Shown: positions 41,506 through 51,455, counted from the stretch's first letter. The stretch is 64,000 nucleotides of DNA from Dehalococcoidia bacterium (GCA_009693045.1 SHXZ01000009.1:38686-102685); one strand, 5' to 3'. A program made the numbers and translations. Notes: a model not told the origin generated them from the sequence alone.

Positions 41506-42556
41506 TTGAACCAGTCGTTGCGCGTGTTCTCCGGCATGCGACCGACGGGGCGGCTGCACTTGGGCAACTACCTGGGCGCGCTCCAGAACTGGGTCACCCT
41601 CCAGGAGCAGCACCAGTGCGTGTACTGCGTCGTGGACATCCATGCCCTCACCACCGTCCAGAGCAAGGAGGAGGCGGGCGAGATCCACGGCAACATCCGC
41701 GAGATGGTGCTGGACTGGCTGGCCGCTGGGCTGGACCCCAAGCGCAGCATCATCTTCGTGCAGTCCCACGTGCCGGAGGTGCTCACCCTCCACGCCCTGC
41801 TCAGCATGGTCACGCCGCTGGGCTGGCTGCTGCGCGTGCCCACGTTCAAGGAGAAGGTGCGGCAGGTCACCAAGTCGGGCGGGGGGCCGGCTCGGAGGAT
41901 GCGCTCATTGAGGGCGACGAGGCGGTGAACTACGGGCTGCTGGGGTACCCGGTGCTCCAGGCGGCGGACATCATCCTGTACAAGGCCCGGTACGTGCCCG
42001 TGGGCCAGGACCAGGTGCCCCATCTGGAGCTGGCGCGCGAGATCGTGCGGCGCTTCAACCGCATCTTTGGCGAGACGTTCCCGGAGCCGCAGGCCAAGCT
42101 CACCGAGGCCCCGCTCGTCGTGGGGCTGGACGGCAAGGACAAGATGAGCAAGAGCCTGGACAACCACGTGGAGCTGGCCGCCACGGCGGAGGAGACCAGG
42201 AAGCGGGTGCTCACCGCCTTCACCGACCCGCAGCGGCTCCGCCGCGCCGACCCCGGCCGCCCCTGGGTGTGCAACGTGTACAGCCTCCACAAGCTGTTCA
42301 GCACGCCCGCGGAGGTGAAGACGGTCTACGCGAATGCACCACCGCCAAACGCGGGTGTGTGGACTGCAAGGTGCAGCTGGCCGACAACATCAATAAGGCG
42401 CTGGCGCCGATGCGGGCGCGCCGCGCCGAATATGCGAAGCGGCCCGAGATGGTGGACGAGGTGCTTGCCGACGGCGCCCACCGCGCCCGAGCCATCGCGC
42501 AGGTGACGCTCGCGGAGGTGCGGGAGCGTGTTGGCCTGGGCCAGGTGCCGGGGTAA
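41506..42556 (+). pseudogene. trpS: Tryptophanyl-tRNA synthetase, disrupted by two frameshifts
   Basis: GMRPTGRLHLGNYLGALQNW in frame 1 to ~41885; GSEDALIEGDEAVNYGLLGYPVLQAADIILY...KMSKS in frame 2 to ~42330; ECTTAKRGCVDCKVQLADNINKAL... in frame 3. Confidence 0.88.
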
Positions 42557-42616
42557 CCGTCACCCTCTCCGAGGAGAAGCCAGGTCTCACCATGCGAGGA
42601 TGCCGAAGGCGCCAGT

Positions 42617-42646
42617 TGTAGGGGCGCACGGCTGTGCGCCCTTACG
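42617..42646. repeat. GTAGGGGCG-family palindromic repeat
   Basis: TGTAGGGGCGCACGGCTGTGCGCCCTTACG. Confidence 0.85.
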
Positions 42647-42782
42647 TCAGCAGACCCCCAGCACACGGCATCGTTACCTGCTTTTAGGCAATGGGCATCT
42701 TCCGATGGGGCGGGGCCACGAGGAACAATGCGCTACTTGGCCGGGCATGGGCGCCTGGGTTGGACTGCGCAGCACAACGATC

Positions 42783-42813
42783 CGTAGGGGCGCGCAGCCC
42801 GTGCGCCCCTACG
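42783..42813. repeat. GTAGGGGCG-family palindromic repeat
   Basis: CGTAGGGGCGCGCAGCCCGTGCGCCCCTACG. Confidence 0.85.
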
Positions 42814-43384
42814 ATGACTCCCCCGACGCCTTCAGCAGCTTCTCCGCCTGCTCTTCCATGTCCTTGCGGCTCATGAAGCCGAGCCACTTGTGCTGAATCG
42901 TTCCGTCCGGCCTGATGAAGAACGTGCTCGGCATGCCGAGCACCTCATAGCGGCGGGTCACGGTGCTATCCCTCGTCGTGCCGGTCGGGTAGGTAATGCC
43001 GAGCTCCTGGACGAGCTTGCGTCCGTCTGCCTCGGAGCCGAGGCCTGAGAACGGGCCCACGTCCACGCCCACGATCAGCACCTTGCCCTGGTACTTCTGC
43101 GACAAGGCCTGGAAGTCCGGCATCTCTGCGCGGCAGGGCGGGCAGAGGCCGGCCCAAAAGTTCAAGACGACCGGCTGCTTGCCGAGCAGGCTGGAGAACT
43201 GGACGGTTTCGCCGCCTAACGTCTCCTGGCCGTGATAGGTGATGAGCGTGAAGTCGGGGGCCGTCTTGCCGCCTGAGCAGGCGGCGGCGACCACGGCGAC
43301 AGCAAGGAGCGCCGCCGTGACAATGAGCCGTTTTGGTTGACGCAACGAGGTGTTCAGCCTTTGCATATTCACCTTAATTCTCAT
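42809..43384 (-). CDS. TlpA/thioredoxin-like lipoprotein, copy 1
   Basis: Lipobox AAACS; FWAGLCPPCRAEMP; start chosen at MRIKVN (or MQRLN, 43366). Confidence 0.83.
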   Translation of the reverse strand: MRIKVNMQRLNTSLRQPKRLIVTAALLAVAVVAAACSGGKTAPDFTLITYHGQETLGGETVQFSSLLGKQPVVLNFWAGLCPPCRAEMPDFQALSQKYQGKVLIVGVDVGPFSGLGSEADGRKLVQELGITYPTGTTRDSTVTRRYEVLGMPSTFFIRPDGTIQHKWLGFMSRKDMEEQAEKLLKASGESS

Positions 43385-43648
43385 GTGATACGAGCCGTGG
43401 CACGGCAGGGTCTTATACCGATTCTGAATGAAAGTGGTGTTCATCTTGAGATTTCGCCGCTGGTGGACGGTAACGCGCGGCGTTCGTCCACGCCGATGTT
43501 GACCTAACCCCTCGCCCCTTCCCTTTAGGGAAGGGGCGAGCTTGCCCCTCAAGCCAACTGATACCATTGCGCCACCTTTTTACAGAGATGGTATTACGAT
43601 CCCGCGCCGGGTTGGATGTTGCCCGAATGGACTTGTTGCGGAACGAGG

Positions 43649-44176
43649 TTATTTCGCGGAAGCCTTCAGTAGCTCGTCCACCAGGGGACGGAGACGGTCG
43701 CCGATTGGGCCGGACCACTTCTTGATGATGCGCCCGTCGGGCGTGATGAAGAACGTGCTGGGCATGCTCACGACCTCGTAGCGGGCAATGATGGATTTGT
43801 CCTCGGTGCTGGCCGTCGGGTAGGTGATCTGCATGTCGCGGAGCATCATCATGCCGTCGTCGCGAGTGCCCAGGCCCACGAACGGGCCAACGTCTATGCC
43901 CAGGAGCAACACGCGGTCCTTCTCCTCGTCGTACATCTTCTGGAAGGCGGGCATCTCATCACGGCAGGGCGGGCAGAGGCCGGCCCAGAAGTTGAGCACG
44001 AGCGGCTTGCCCGCTACCTGTGAGAGGTTGAGCGCCGCGCCGCCCAGCACGTCTTCGCCCTGGTAGGTGGTGAAGGCGAAGTCGGGCGCCTGCTTGGGGC
44101 TGGAGCAAGCGGCGGCGGCGAAAGTGGCAAGCGCGAAAAGGGCGGTGATGCCTACGGCCTTGGTCAGGCGGGACAT
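43649..44176 (-). CDS. TlpA/thioredoxin-like lipoprotein, copy 2
   Basis: Lipobox AAACS; FWAGLCPPCRDEMP; start at MSRLTKAVG. Confidence 0.85.
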   Translation of the reverse strand: MSRLTKAVGITALFALATFAAAACSSPKQAPDFAFTTYQGEDVLGGAALNLSQVAGKPLVLNFWAGLCPPCRDEMPAFQKMYDEEKDRVLLLGIDVGPFVGLGTRDDGMMMLRDMQITYPTASTEDKSIIARYEVVSMPSTFFITPDGRIIKKWSGPIGDRLRPLVDELLKASAK

Positions 44177-44258
44177 GACACTCTCCTTGGAGTCACACGC
44201 CTCGTACTGGCCGAGGCGGGTTGGGCGACTTGGTCTATTGTAGCGGGCTGAGAGCATC

Positions 44259-44720
44259 TTACGGGAACGGGTCGCTCTTGCTCGCCTCGGCCTGGGCGGC
44301 GCGCTGCTCGCCGGTCCAGAGGGTCTTGATGTAGGTGAGCGCGGCCTTGATCTCCGCGGGGCTGAGGCGGTCGCCGAAGGACGGCATGGCGCTCTTGAAG
44401 CCTGGGGTCTCGTAGATCTTCCCGCCGTCGCGGACGGTTCGGAAGAGCAGGCCGTCGCCGTGGTGCCACGTGTGGCCGGAGGCGTCGTGGGGAGGGGGAG
44501 GGTAGGTCTCGTCTGGGTTCTGCCGCTTCCAGTTCGGCTGGCCTTCGCCGTTGGCGCCGTGGCAGGTCGCGCAGTTGGCCTGGTAGATGGCGCGTCCACG
44601 AGCCACCTGACTGCTCGACACGGAGGCGGCGTCCCCCGAGCCGCAGGCCGTGAGCGCGAGGGCCAGAAGGGCGGTGGCGGCGATAGCCATAGCCATCCGT
44701 TTAGGCGTTAGGCCGATCAT
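44259..44720 (-). CDS. Cytochrome c family lipoprotein
   Basis: Lipobox LTACG; single heme site CATCH. Confidence 0.88.
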   Translation of the reverse strand: MIGLTPKRMAMAIAATALLALALTACGSGDAASVSSSQVARGRAIYQANCATCHGANGEGQPNWKRQNPDETYPPPPHDASGHTWHHGDGLLFRTVRDGGKIYETPGFKSAMPSFGDRLSPAEIKAALTYIKTLWTGEQRAAQAEASKSDPFP

Positions 44721-44866
44721 GAGCGGTTGTTGCTCCCTAATCCGCAGCCTTGGCCTTCAGCATAGGCTATTTCAGCGGCAGCCGGAACAGCGCCTATATC
44801 CCACCTCAACGAGCCAAGTACGATACAGTAGCTTTGTATCTACGCAAAACCTTCGGAGGCGCCGCC

Positions 44867-45139
44867 ATGTGCCGAAGCATCAAGACCCTTCGCAGTGACG
44901 CCCAGGCGCCGACGCGGGAGGAGACTTACGCGGCGGCCCTGCAGTTTGTGCGCAAGATCAGCGGCTACCGTAAGCCCTCTCTGGCCAACACTGCCGTCTT
45001 CAACGCCGCGGTTGAGGACATAAGCACAGCGTCGCTCAAGTTTCTTCAAGATCTCAAGCCTCACAACGGTGTGGCGGCGCGAGTCCGTCCTGCTATGATA
45101 CGTCCGCAGCAGGAGGGGCAGCCGGAGCGTCGGATATGA
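44867..45139 (+). CDS. DUF2277-like protein
   Basis: MCRSIKTLRSDAQAPTREETYAAALQFVRKISGYRKPS. Confidence 0.78.
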   Translation: MCRSIKTLRSDAQAPTREETYAAALQFVRKISGYRKPSLANTAVFNAAVEDISTASLKFLQDLKPHNGVAARVRPAMIRPQQEGQPERRI

Positions 45140-45951
45140 GCGTTGAGCTTCCCAGGGCCGCCAGCGGACGGAGCGCCCGCGACGTGGCCGAAGAGGCGTG
45201 CCGCCTGGCAGGGGACATTCTCCGGCAGCGTTTCCAAAACAAGTTGGACATAACGTACAAGGGACGCGGCAACCTGACAACGGACGTTGACCACCAGGTG
45301 CAGGACGCCGTCCTCGGGTTGCTGCGCCGGGAGTTTCCCTCGGTGGGGTCGCTGGCGGAGGAAGCCCCGGACGTGGCGCCGACCACGGAGTACTACTGGG
45401 TCGTGGACCCGCTGGACGGCACGCGGAACTTCGCGACGGGCGTGCCGTTCTTCTCGGTGGTGGTGGCGCTGGCGCGTCGCGGCGAGGTCGTGCTCGGCCT
45501 GACCTACGATCCGATGCGCGACGAGTTGTTTTTTGGGGAACGCGGCGGCGGCGCGACGCTCAACGGCAAGCCCATTGCGGTGAGCAAGCGAGCGCGGCTT
45601 GAGGACTGCACCATCGGCTTTGATCTGGGGTACGACAACGCCAAGGCGCTCACGGCGCTGCAGCTCATGCAGCGGCTGTGGCCGGGGATGCAGACGATCC
45701 GCATCATGGGGTCGTCGGCGCTGGGGCTGGCGTACGCGGCGTCGGGGCGGATTGACCTGTACTTCCATCACGCGCTGTCGCCGTGGGACGTGGCCGCCGG
45801 GCTGGTGCTGGCGCCGGAGGCTGGCGGTGTGTACACCGACAAGCACGGAGGCCACGCGGGGCTTCGCTCCGACGGCGTTATCGTGTCCAACCGCGCGTTG
45901 CACGCGGAGTTCCTGCGGGTCACAGCCGGATCGGAGTGGGCACGGACCTAA
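45136..45951 (+). CDS. Inositol monophosphatase family protein
   Basis: EEAPDV...YYWVVDPLDGTRNFATGVPFFSVVVAL; ATGA overlap with upstream gene. Confidence 0.93.
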   Translation: MSVELPRAASGRSARDVAEEACRLAGDILRQRFQNKLDITYKGRGNLTTDVDHQVQDAVLGLLRREFPSVGSLAEEAPDVAPTTEYYWVVDPLDGTRNFATGVPFFSVVVALARRGEVVLGLTYDPMRDELFFGERGGGATLNGKPIAVSKRARLEDCTIGFDLGYDNAKALTALQLMQRLWPGMQTIRIMGSSALGLAYAASGRIDLYFHHALSPWDVAAGLVLAPEAGGVYTDKHGGHAGLRSDGVIVSNRALHAEFLRVTAGSEWART

Positions 45952-46027
45952 CCCTCTTGGCCCATCTCCCATAGACGGAGGGGGGGTGCTCGCCCCGAGA
46001 GAACAGACTGGGGTGCTGCATCAGCCC

Positions 46028-46408
46028 ATGAAGGGCAAGCTCTTTCTCATCCGCTGGAAGGCGGCGGAGGACGAGGTGCTGGCGACGCCGTTGCGCCGCG
46101 CCGGTTGGCATGTGGACGTGGAGGCGGAGGACGGCGCGCGGGCGGGTAAGGCCATCCGCGCGAACCCGCCGGACGCGGTGGTCTTCCGCCTGACGCGGTT
46201 CCCCTCGCACGGGCGGGAAACGGCGGACGGGCTGCGCGGTATCAAGGCCACGCGGAGCATCCCGATCGTGTTCGTCGGCGGGCAAGGCGAGGCCCTGGAG
46301 AAGACGAAGGCCAAGGCGCTGGACGCGGTGTTCACGACGGAGGAGGGCTTGGCGGGGGTGCTGAAGAAAATGCAGAAAGCATCAAAAGATTCAACAAGAA
46401 CGGACTAA
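46028..46408 (+). CDS. Hypothetical protein, receiver-domain-like
   Basis: MKGKLFLIRWKAAEDEVLATPLRRAGWHVDVEAEDGARAGKAIRANPPDAVVFRLTRFPSHGRETADGLR. Confidence 0.6.
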   Translation: MKGKLFLIRWKAAEDEVLATPLRRAGWHVDVEAEDGARAGKAIRANPPDAVVFRLTRFPSHGRETADGLRGIKATRSIPIVFVGGQGEALEKTKAKALDAVFTTEEGLAGVLKKMQKASKDSTRTD

Positions 46409-46438
46409 ACGAGACAGGAGCCTTTGTGTACTGCTCAG

Positions 46439-47797
46439 TCAGAGTTTACGTTCAGGCTTGGTCGTTGGCGGTTGACCCTCCTTGCGGTACGCCTCGTCCA
46501 GCAGGTCCACCACGTGGCACACACGCCCACCTAAGCTGTGTTCCCGCAACCCCTTGCCGAGCTGCAGCATGCAGCCAGGGTTCGCCGTCGCCACCACGTC
46601 AGCTCGGGTGTTCGCCACGTTGCCCATCTTGGCGGCGAGTACACGCTCGGAGAGCTCCGGCTGGAGCATGTTGTATGCACCGCCCGCGCCGCAGCAGTGC
46701 GCCGAGTCCTTCATCTCCACTAGCTCCAGGCCGGGGATGGCCGCGAGCACTTGGCGCGGCGCGCGGGTGATGCGCTGTGCGTGGGCCAGGTGGCACGAGT
46801 CCTGGTAGGTCACCCGTAACGATAGACCTGTCTTCGGACGAATGAGTGGCAACGTGGCAAGAAACTCGGTGATGTCCATTGTCATGGCGGCCAGGCGGCG
46901 CGCCTGCCCGCGGCGGGCAGGGTCGTCGGCGAAGAGCTCCGCGTACTCCTTCATCGTGGAGCCGCAGCCCGCCGAGGCTGTGACCACCTTCTCCACGCCC
47001 GCGGCGAGGAACGCCTGGATGTTGCGCCACGCCAACTCCTTCGCCAGCGCTCGCTCTCCCGCGTGGCCGTGCAGCGCGCCGCAGCAGCCCTGGGCCGGCG
47101 GCAGCACCACCTCGCAGCCGTTGCGGGTGAGCACGCGGACGGCGGCCTCCATGGTCGGGCCGTGGGTGATGGGCATGACGCAGCCCGCCAGGAGGGCGAC
47201 GCGCGCGCGGCGGGTGCCCCTGGCGGGGTAGACGTGAGGGGTGGCGGGGAAGGGGCGCCTGGGGAGGGGTGGAAGTTGGGCATCCACCGCGCCGAGGCCT
47301 CGCGGAAGAAGGCGCAGCACGCCACTGTGCCGCACGGCCCACTGGAGGCCGCTCCGCTGGTAGGCCCAGCCAAGCCTGCCGACGACGCGCAGCAGCGTGG
47401 GGTGGGGCAGCAGCACGCGGTAGGCGAGCCATTTGCCAACACCTCGCCGTCCTTGCGACAAAGAGACCTGCGCGAGTGTGCGTTCCATGAGTCGCCCGAA
47501 CGGCACGCCGGATGGGCACGCCACCTCGCAGGCGCGGCACTGGATGCACCGCTCCCAGTGCGCCGTGACGCTGGGCGTGAGGGACAGCGCGCCCTCCGTG
47601 ACGCCCTTCATGAGCCACAGGCGCCCGCGCGGCGACTCCATCTCCAGGCCTGTCGCCAGGTACGTCGGGCACTCGTTCAGGCACAGCCCGCAGTGGACGC
47701 ACTTGTACAGATCGTCCTCGCGGGGAGGCTCCGGGAAGGAGAAGCCGTTCGTCACGGGGCGCTGCGGAGTTGTCTGCACCTCAAATGCCTCCCACAT
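46439..47797 (-). CDS. glcF: Glycolate oxidase iron-sulfur subunit
   Basis: CVHCGLCLNECPTY and CIQCRACEVACPSGVPFG 4Fe-4S motifs. Confidence 0.9.
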   Translation of the reverse strand: MWEAFEVQTTPQRPVTNGFSFPEPPREDDLYKCVHCGLCLNECPTYLATGLEMESPRGRLWLMKGVTEGALSLTPSVTAHWERCIQCRACEVACPSGVPFGRLMERTLAQVSLSQGRRGVGKWLAYRVLLPHPTLLRVVGRLGWAYQRSGLQWAVRHSGVLRLLPRGLGAVDAQLPPLPRRPFPATPHVYPARGTRRARVALLAGCVMPITHGPTMEAAVRVLTRNGCEVVLPPAQGCCGALHGHAGERALAKELAWRNIQAFLAAGVEKVVTASAGCGSTMKEYAELFADDPARRGQARRLAAMTMDITEFLATLPLIRPKTGLSLRVTYQDSCHLAHAQRITRAPRQVLAAIPGLELVEMKDSAHCCGAGGAYNMLQPELSERVLAAKMGNVANTRADVVATANPGCMLQLGKGLREHSLGGRVCHVVDLLDEAYRKEGQPPTTKPERKL

Positions 47798-49109
47798 AGC
47801 GGCCTGGGTTCAGCACGCCGGACGGGTCAAACTGCTCCTTGACGCGCCGCATCAGCGCCAGCGATGGGCCGACATCGCCCCAGACGTCCAGTCGCGCCTT
47901 GAGGGCAGGGTCGCAGCGCTCCACGACGGCGTAGCCGCCGTGGAGCGCTGCGACCCTGCGGAATACAGCCACGGCATCCACGAGCGTTTCGTCCGGCGTG
48001 CGGCTGCGCGCGTCTGCCCAGGCGACGGCGCGCAGGACGCCTACGGCGGGCTGCACAGCCAGTGCGAGATGCAAGGGCAATGTCCGAATCGTCCCTACGA
48101 TGCTGGTGATGGCGCTCGGCGGCACGCCGCAGCGCACGGCCCGGGCGGGAGGCTCCGCTTCTCCCCAGCCCAGGTCCACGGCGGCCTGCCAGAAGCGGTC
48201 CGAGGCGTTGTTAAGCACCTCGTGTCGGGCAGCGCCGTGCTCGGCCAGGACGCGCAGCAGGTCGGCCTCACGGCGCGCCACGCCCATTGGCCTGCCGCCC
48301 AGCTCCACGGCGAGCAGCGCCTCGGCGCCCGTTCTCTGTGGACTCGCAACCTGGACGCGGCGCGCAGCCTCGGCGTTCAGCGCCACGGCGGCGAGCGGCC
48401 CGATGCCCGCGCGGTCAACGGCGAGCGCGGCCTGGCAGGCCGCCTCCACCGACGCGAAGCGCGCCACCACGGTGCGCCGGACGGTGGGCAACGGCGCGAC
48501 TTTGAACGTCGCCTCCACAATGACGCCAAGCGTGCCAAGAGAGCCGACGTACAGCTTGTTCAGATCGTAGCCGGTGACGTTCTTGACGACCTTGCCTCCG
48601 GCCTTCGTGACCGTGCCGTCAGCGTGGACGACGCGCACGCCGATGAGCCAGTCGCGGGCCGTGCCGTAGGCGAGGCGGTGCGGCCCCGAGGCGTTGGCGG
48701 CGAGGACACCGCCTACCGTGGCGCGGGTGGGCAGCGGCGACTCCAGCGGTAGGAACTGGCCGTGCTCGGCGAGGGCGGCCTGGAGCGCGGCCAGCGGCGT
48801 GCCCGCCTGTGCGGTGACGGTGAGGTTCGCGGGCTGGTGGTCCAGCACGCCGGTCAAGTTCTGCGTGCCCACGACCAGGTCGAGCCTTCGCGGCGGGTTG
48901 CCCAGCGAGAGCTTCGTGCCGCCGCCTCGTGGGCTGACAGCCAGGCGCTCGGCGTGGGCCTGGCGCATCGTCTCGGCGAGGGCGTCCACGTCGCGCGGGA
49001 AGACGACGCGGCGCGGGGCCACACCGTCCACGGCGAAGAGCGCAGTTTCCGACCGTTGCTCCCCGGATCCTGCGAAGGGTGACGACGATACATTCGCTTG
49101 CTGAGACAT
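47781..49109 (-). CDS. glcE: FAD-binding oxidoreductase, GlcE-like
   Basis: SPRGGGTKLSLGNPPRRLDLVV; C-terminal RRVKEQFDPSGVLNPGRYVGGI. Confidence 0.88.
   Translation of the reverse strand: MSQQANVSSSPFAGSGEQRSETALFAVDGVAPRRVVFPRDVDALAETMRQAHAERLAVSPRGGGTKLSLGNPPRRLDLVVGTQNLTGVLDHQPANLTVTAQAGTPLAALQAALAEHGQFLPLESPLPTRATVGGVLAANASGPHRLAYGTARDWLIGVRVVHADGTVTKAGGKVVKNVTGYDLNKLYVGSLGTLGVIVEATFKVAPLPTVRRTVVARFASVEAACQAALAVDRAGIGPLAAVALNAEAARRVQVASPQRTGAEALLAVELGGRPMGVARREADLLRVLAEHGAARHEVLNNASDRFWQAAVDLGWGEAEPPARAVRCGVPPSAITSIVGTIRTLPLHLALAVQPAVGVLRAVAWADARSRTPDETLVDAVAVFRRVAALHGGYAVVERCDPALKARLDVWGDVGPSLALMRRVKEQFDPSGVLNPGRYVGGI
47905..47959. repeat. 26-bp inverted repeat (1 mismatch, 3-nt loop) inside the glcE coding sequence
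   Basis: GCAGGGTCGCAGCGCTCCACGACGGC-GTA-GCCGCCGTGGAGCGCTGCGACCCTGC. Confidence 0.95.
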
Positions 49110-49111
49110 GA

Positions 49112-49528
49112 CTATGGACCAACCATTGAGCTTTTGGGCTCGCCCTGCGAGGGTTTTTCTTCCTCCCCCTCAAGGGGGGAGGATTGATGTGGGGGGTAAT
49201 TGTTTTCTAATGCGCTCAAGATAGTCTGTAACACACCTCCAGTTTCCTGCAGAACTTGGTTATTCCAAAACCTCAACACCCTGTACCCACGAGACTCTAA
49301 CCAGGTAGTACGTTCTGCATCTTGTAGTGTTTGTTCAGAGTGGTGCCCGCCGTCGAGCTCAATGACCGGCTTCTTTTGTAAGCACATGAAGTCGACGATG
49401 TAAGGGCCCATAGGATGCTGCCGCCGAAAGTTGAGTCCGCCACATTGCTGCAGACGGAGGTGACGCCACAGATGTCGCTCCGCATCTGTCGGCATTTTGC
49501 GCATGAGGCGGGCATTGGCGTTTGGCAT
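49112..49528 (-). CDS. DUF559/Vsr-like endonuclease-domain protein
   Basis: RHLRLQQCGGLNFRRQHPMGPYIVDFMCLQKKPVIELDGGHH...RTTWLESRGYRVLRFWNNQVL. Confidence 0.9.
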   Translation of the reverse strand: MPNANARLMRKMPTDAERHLWRHLRLQQCGGLNFRRQHPMGPYIVDFMCLQKKPVIELDGGHHSEQTLQDAERTTWLESRGYRVLRFWNNQVLQETGGVLQTILSALENNYPPHQSSPLEGEEEKPSQGEPKSSMVGP

Positions 49529-49630
49529 GACCGTGGACGATACCCCCTATCCTAGCCTTCCCCCTTAAGGGGGAAGGGAAATAGCGGAGGCTTCATAGCA
49601 ATGCACCGACCTTAAAAAACGAGGGCAGTT

Positions 49631-51073
49631 TCAAATCCATGCGTCCCCTGTTGACGCTGCTGGGGCAGCGTGGACATTCCCCCCATGCCTCGCTTTCCCC
49701 GTCGGGAAGACCTTGCCGGGGTTCAGCAGGCCACGCGGCGCGAAGGCCAGCCGCAGCTTCTGCATCGCGTCCAGGTCAGCGTTGGTGAACAGCAGCGGCA
49801 TGTACTCCTGCTTCTCCAGGCCGATGCCGTGCTCGCCGCTGAGCGCGCCGCCGAGCTCTACGCAGACCTTCAGGATCTCGCCGCCCGCCTCCAGCGCGCG
49901 CGCCGTCTCGCCGGGCTTGCGCTCGTCAAAGACGATGCAGGGGTGGAGGTTGCCGTCGCCCGCGTGGAACACGTTGGCGATGGGCAGCCCGTATTTCAGG
50001 CTGATCTCACCCACGCGCCGCAGAGTCTCCGGCAGCCGCGTCGGCGGGACCACGCCGTCCACGAGCACGTAGTTGGGTGCCAGCGTGCCGAGCGCGCCCA
50101 GCGCGCCCTTCCGCCCGGCCCACAGCCGCTCCCGCTCCTCCTCTGTCTCGGCGACGCGCACCTCGCGCGCTCCCGCTTCGTGGAGCAGACGCAGCACCTC
50201 GGCGCCTTCCTCCTCCGCGTCCTCGGCGAGCCCGTCCACTTCCACGAGCAGCACCGCCTCGGCATCGGTGGGGTAGCCCATCTTGCGCGCGTTCTCCACG
50301 GCGCGGATGGCGAGCGCGTCCATCATCTCCAGCGCGGCGGGCACGATGCCGCCGCCGATGATGCGGGAGACCGTGGCGGAGGCGTCGTCCATGCGGTTGA
50401 AGACGGCCAGGTACGTTCGGACAGCTTCCGGCAGCTTGAGCAGCCGGACGCGGATTTTGGTCGCAACGCCGAACATCCCCTCGCTGCCCACGAAGGCGCC
50501 CACGAGGTCGTAGCCGGGCGCGTCGCGGTGGCTGCCGCCGAGCCAGATGACCGATCCGTCCTCCAGCACTGCCTCCATGCCCAGCACGTGGTTGGTGGTG
50601 GTGCCGTAGCGCAGGCAGTGGGGACCGCCGGCGCACTCGGCAACGTTGCCGCCGATGGTGCAGCCCTTCTGGCTGGACGGGTCCGGCGCGTAGTACAGGC
50701 CGTGCTGGTGGACAGCCTTGGAGATGTCCAGGTTGACAACGCCCGGCTCCACCAGGGCCGTTCGGTTGGCGGTGTCCACCTCCAGGATGCGGCGCATGCG
50801 GTTGAGGGAGAGGAGGATGGAGCCATCGGCGACCGCGCCGCCGCTGAGTCCGGTACCCGCGCCGCGCGCCACGATGGCGACGCCCTCTCGGTGGGCGAAC
50901 GCCATCACCCGCGAGACCTCGTCCGTCGTCGCAGGCAGAACGACGACGCCGGGCCAGGCGTGTTCCACGGAACCGTCGTGGCGATAGACCCACAGGTCCT
51001 CGCGCTGCGTGACGACGTACTGCTCGTCGACGATGGCGCGGAGCTCGCTGATGACGTGGGTGTCTAGTGCCAA
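49631..51073 (-). CDS. glcD: Glycolate oxidase FAD-linked subunit
   Basis: FAD_binding_4 ARGAGTGLSGGAVADGSILLSLNRM; SGEHGIGLEKQEYMPLLF. Confidence 0.93.
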   Translation of the reverse strand: MALDTHVISELRAIVDEQYVVTQREDLWVYRHDGSVEHAWPGVVVLPATTDEVSRVMAFAHREGVAIVARGAGTGLSGGAVADGSILLSLNRMRRILEVDTANRTALVEPGVVNLDISKAVHQHGLYYAPDPSSQKGCTIGGNVAECAGGPHCLRYGTTTNHVLGMEAVLEDGSVIWLGGSHRDAPGYDLVGAFVGSEGMFGVATKIRVRLLKLPEAVRTYLAVFNRMDDASATVSRIIGGGIVPAALEMMDALAIRAVENARKMGYPTDAEAVLLVEVDGLAEDAEEEGAEVLRLLHEAGAREVRVAETEEERERLWAGRKGALGALGTLAPNYVLVDGVVPPTRLPETLRRVGEISLKYGLPIANVFHAGDGNLHPCIVFDERKPGETARALEAGGEILKVCVELGGALSGEHGIGLEKQEYMPLLFTNADLDAMQKLRLAFAPRGLLNPGKVFPTGKARHGGNVHAAPAASTGDAWI

Positions 51074-51146
51074 GGCTCTACTCCTCTGTCTGCAAAGCCC
51101 ATCATAGCCCTGCGCAAATCAGCGCGGCAAGCAGCGCCGGGAGGAG

Positions 51147-51419
51147 CTACCCGCTGCTGAACACCGACGTCCACGCCCGCAGCAGCGTCCGCTCCGGCGT
51201 GAAGGAAGCAGCGAGGGCAGCAGGCATCCGCGCCATCGCCTCTCCCAGGAGGTGCCGGCACCGCTCCACGTGCGCGTCCAGGTCGCCGTCGGCTCGGAAG
51301 TCGTTCAGCGAGTCGGTGAAGGCGTCCAGAACGCGCTGGTGGTAGGCTGGGTCGCCAAGCTCCGCGAGGCGCGCGTCCAGGCGGCGGATGACCGACTCGG
51401 CGTCGGACATGGTGACCAC
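51147..51419 (-). CDS. Hypothetical protein
   Basis: MVTMSDAESVIRRLDARLAELGDPAYHQRVLDAF; upstream of glcD on same strand. Confidence 0.5.
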   Translation of the reverse strand: MVTMSDAESVIRRLDARLAELGDPAYHQRVLDAFTDSLNDFRADGDLDAHVERCRHLLGEAMARMPAALAASFTPERTLLRAWTSVFSSG

Positions 51420-51455
51420 GCCTTACCTCCTTGGCTCCTCATGGCGTCTGGCAAA

